In this document: piece after piece, positions 6,192 through 7,045 of the stretch
Layout: every line of letters begins with the position of its first letter
Numbering within the stretch: position 1 is the first letter of the stretch
Assembly: GCA_013153135.1 (NCBI GenBank)
Contig: JAADFA010000103.1
Span: 1 to 7,045 of the forward strand
Source: Chloroflexota bacterium
GTDB taxonomy: Bacteria > Chloroflexota > Anaerolineae > Anaerolineales > DRMV01
Direction: 5' to 3'
Length of the DNA stretch: 7,045 bases
Made by a program: the position numbers and the translations under genes
The notes under the pieces: model-generated
Told to the model about the DNA's origin: nothing
The model's input: only the letters and a program-made list of their open reading frames with translations
The model's database searches: none

Positions 6192-7045
6192 ATGCCGAGC
6201 GTCCCTGCCCAGGCAACGGTGATGAACGATCCTGCGAAGGAAACCCAAGCGACCCTGCGGGTCCAAGACCTGCGCATCCGCTACCGGGCGGACCGGGGTT
6301 GGGTGCAGGCGGTCCGTGGGGTGAGCTTCGACGTCCGCCCTGGCGAAACCCTGGCCCTCATCGGCGAGAGCGGCTCAGGCAAGACCACGTTGGGTCTGTC
6401 TTTGATCCGCTTGTTGCCGCGCAACGCGCGCGTCGAGCACGGCCGCATCCTCTATCAGCAAGACGGACAGCAAGTCGACGTGCTGGGCCTGGATGGCCGT
6501 GGGCTGCGCGCGTATCGCTGGAACCACGTGGCCATGATCTTCCAGGGCGCGCTCAACGCGTTCAACCCCGTGCTGCGCATCTGGGATCAGGTGCTGGATA
6601 CCGCGCGCGCCCACGGGATGCGCGACCGTCGCGCGGTGCGGGAGCGCATCACCGAGCTGCTGCGTCTGGTGCAGCTCGAGCCCGAGCGGGTGCTGCGCGC
6701 GTACCCGCACCAGCTCAGCGGCGGGATGCGGCAGCGCGTGCTCATCGCGCTCGGGTTGCTGTTGCAGCCCGGCCTGCTCATCCTCGACGAGCCCACGACC
6801 GCGCTCGACATCCTGACCCAACGCGCGGTGATCGACGTGCTGCGCGACCTGCGCGAGCGCTTCGCATTCTCCCTCATCCTCATCTCCCACGACCTCTCCC
6901 TCGCGGCCGAGCTCGCGGATCGGGTCGCGACCATGTACGCGGGCACCATGGTCGAGCTGGCCAGCGTGTGGGATCTGTACAAGCGGCCCCTGCACCCTTA
7001 CACCGCGGGCCTGATCCGCGCGGTGCCCACGCTGCACGGCCCGCG
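6192..7045 (+). CDS. ABC transporter ATPase, OppD/DppD type (partial, runs off the window)
   Basis: The first 284 codons of a nucleotide-binding subunit that powers the transporter from the cytoplasmic face. All motifs are intact: Walker A GESGSGKT (58-65), Q-loop FQGALNAFNPV (Gln118), signature LSGGMRQR (175-182), Walker B LLILDEP (195-201) with D-loop ALD, and switch His233 in ISHD. The stretch YKRPLHPYTAGLIRAVP (263-279) is the characteristic end part of the peptide/nickel-type ATPases. No stop occurs before the window end; the family is usually about 320-340 residues, so perhaps 40-50 residues are missing. ATG 6192 follows AAAGGAG (6178-6184) at 7 nt and lies 15 nt after the permease stop. 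An in-frame ATG at 6222 is an alternative start, because residues 1-20 are not conserved. A second ATPase (OppF/DppF) is expected just downstream. GCG/CTG/CTC codons look denser here than in the enzyme genes. Confidence 0.93.
   Translation, partial: MPSVPAQATVMNDPAKETQATLRVQDLRIRYRADRGWVQAVRGVSFDVRPGETLALIGESGSGKTTLGLSLIRLLPRNARVEHGRILYQQDGQQVDVLGLDGRGLRAYRWNHVAMIFQGALNAFNPVLRIWDQVLDTARAHGMRDRRAVRERITELLRLVQLEPERVLRAYPHQLSGGMRQRVLIALGLLLQPGLLILDEPTTALDILTQRAVIDVLRDLRERFAFSLILISHDLSLAAELADRVATMYAGTMVELASVWDLYKRPLHPYTAGLIRAVPTLHGP

Noticed and set aside
6375..7037. 220-codon open frame on the - strand
   Set aside because: It lies fully opposite the ATPase gene, whose motifs are intact; the translation is a His/Gln/Ala/Arg-rich shadow produced by GC-biased codons.
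1..7045. CRISPR array, tRNA/rRNA genes or insertion sequences
   Set aside because: No regularly spaced repeats, no cloverleaf-like or conserved rRNA sequence and no transposase-like protein could be seen on either strand.

Overview
The window is a compact, high-GC bacterial segment in which every gene lies on the + strand. It holds the front part of one operon that I read as a catabolic and import system for cell-wall amino sugars (N-acetylmuramic acid, MurNAc). No species marker is present. The strong GC bias, clear Shine-Dalgarno sites, overlapping genes, a cytosolic-looking NamZ (DUF1343) protein and a BadF-type kinase fused to MurQ would suit Chloroflexota (Anaerolineae/Caldilineae/Thermoflexia-like) or another high-GC non-proteobacterial lineage. 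That placement is a low-confidence inference.

Layout. Positions 1-300 contain no gene I can support. They hold GC-rich hairpins built from the octamer CCGCGGGC and its complement, then a perfect 15-bp palindrome (280-294). Next comes a probable extended -10 promoter (306-314) embedded in three head-to-tail 10-bp units (307-336) that resemble the GGTCTAGACC/GGTATAGACC core bound by NagR/DasR-type GntR regulators. The first gene (365-1198) encodes exactly such a GntR/HutC (UTRA) regulator. It is followed by NamZ exo-beta-N-acetylmuramidase (1176-2291), a fused sugar kinase plus MurNAc-6-phosphate etherase (2281-4221), two Opp/Dpp-type ABC permeases (4218-5291 and 5310-6176) and an OppD/DppD-type ATPase (6192 to beyond the window end). 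The first three junctions overlap by 23, 11 and 4 nt and the last two gaps are 18 and 15 nt, so the set is almost certainly one transcript.

Proposed working. The ABC transporter imports small cell-wall fragments. NamZ, which has no signal peptide here, removes a non-reducing-end MurNAc in the cytosol. The N-terminal kinase half of the fusion phosphorylates MurNAc (and possibly GlcNAc) at C6. The MurQ half then cleaves the lactyl ether to give GlcNAc-6-phosphate and D-lactate. The regulator may sense GlcNAc-6-phosphate or a related sugar phosphate and control its own operon. Compared with the PTS route (MurP plus MurQ) of E. coli or B. subtilis, this is a PTS-independent route with phosphorylation and ether cleavage in one polypeptide. 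No substrate-binding protein gene is seen between the enzymes and the permeases; it should lie downstream of the window or elsewhere.
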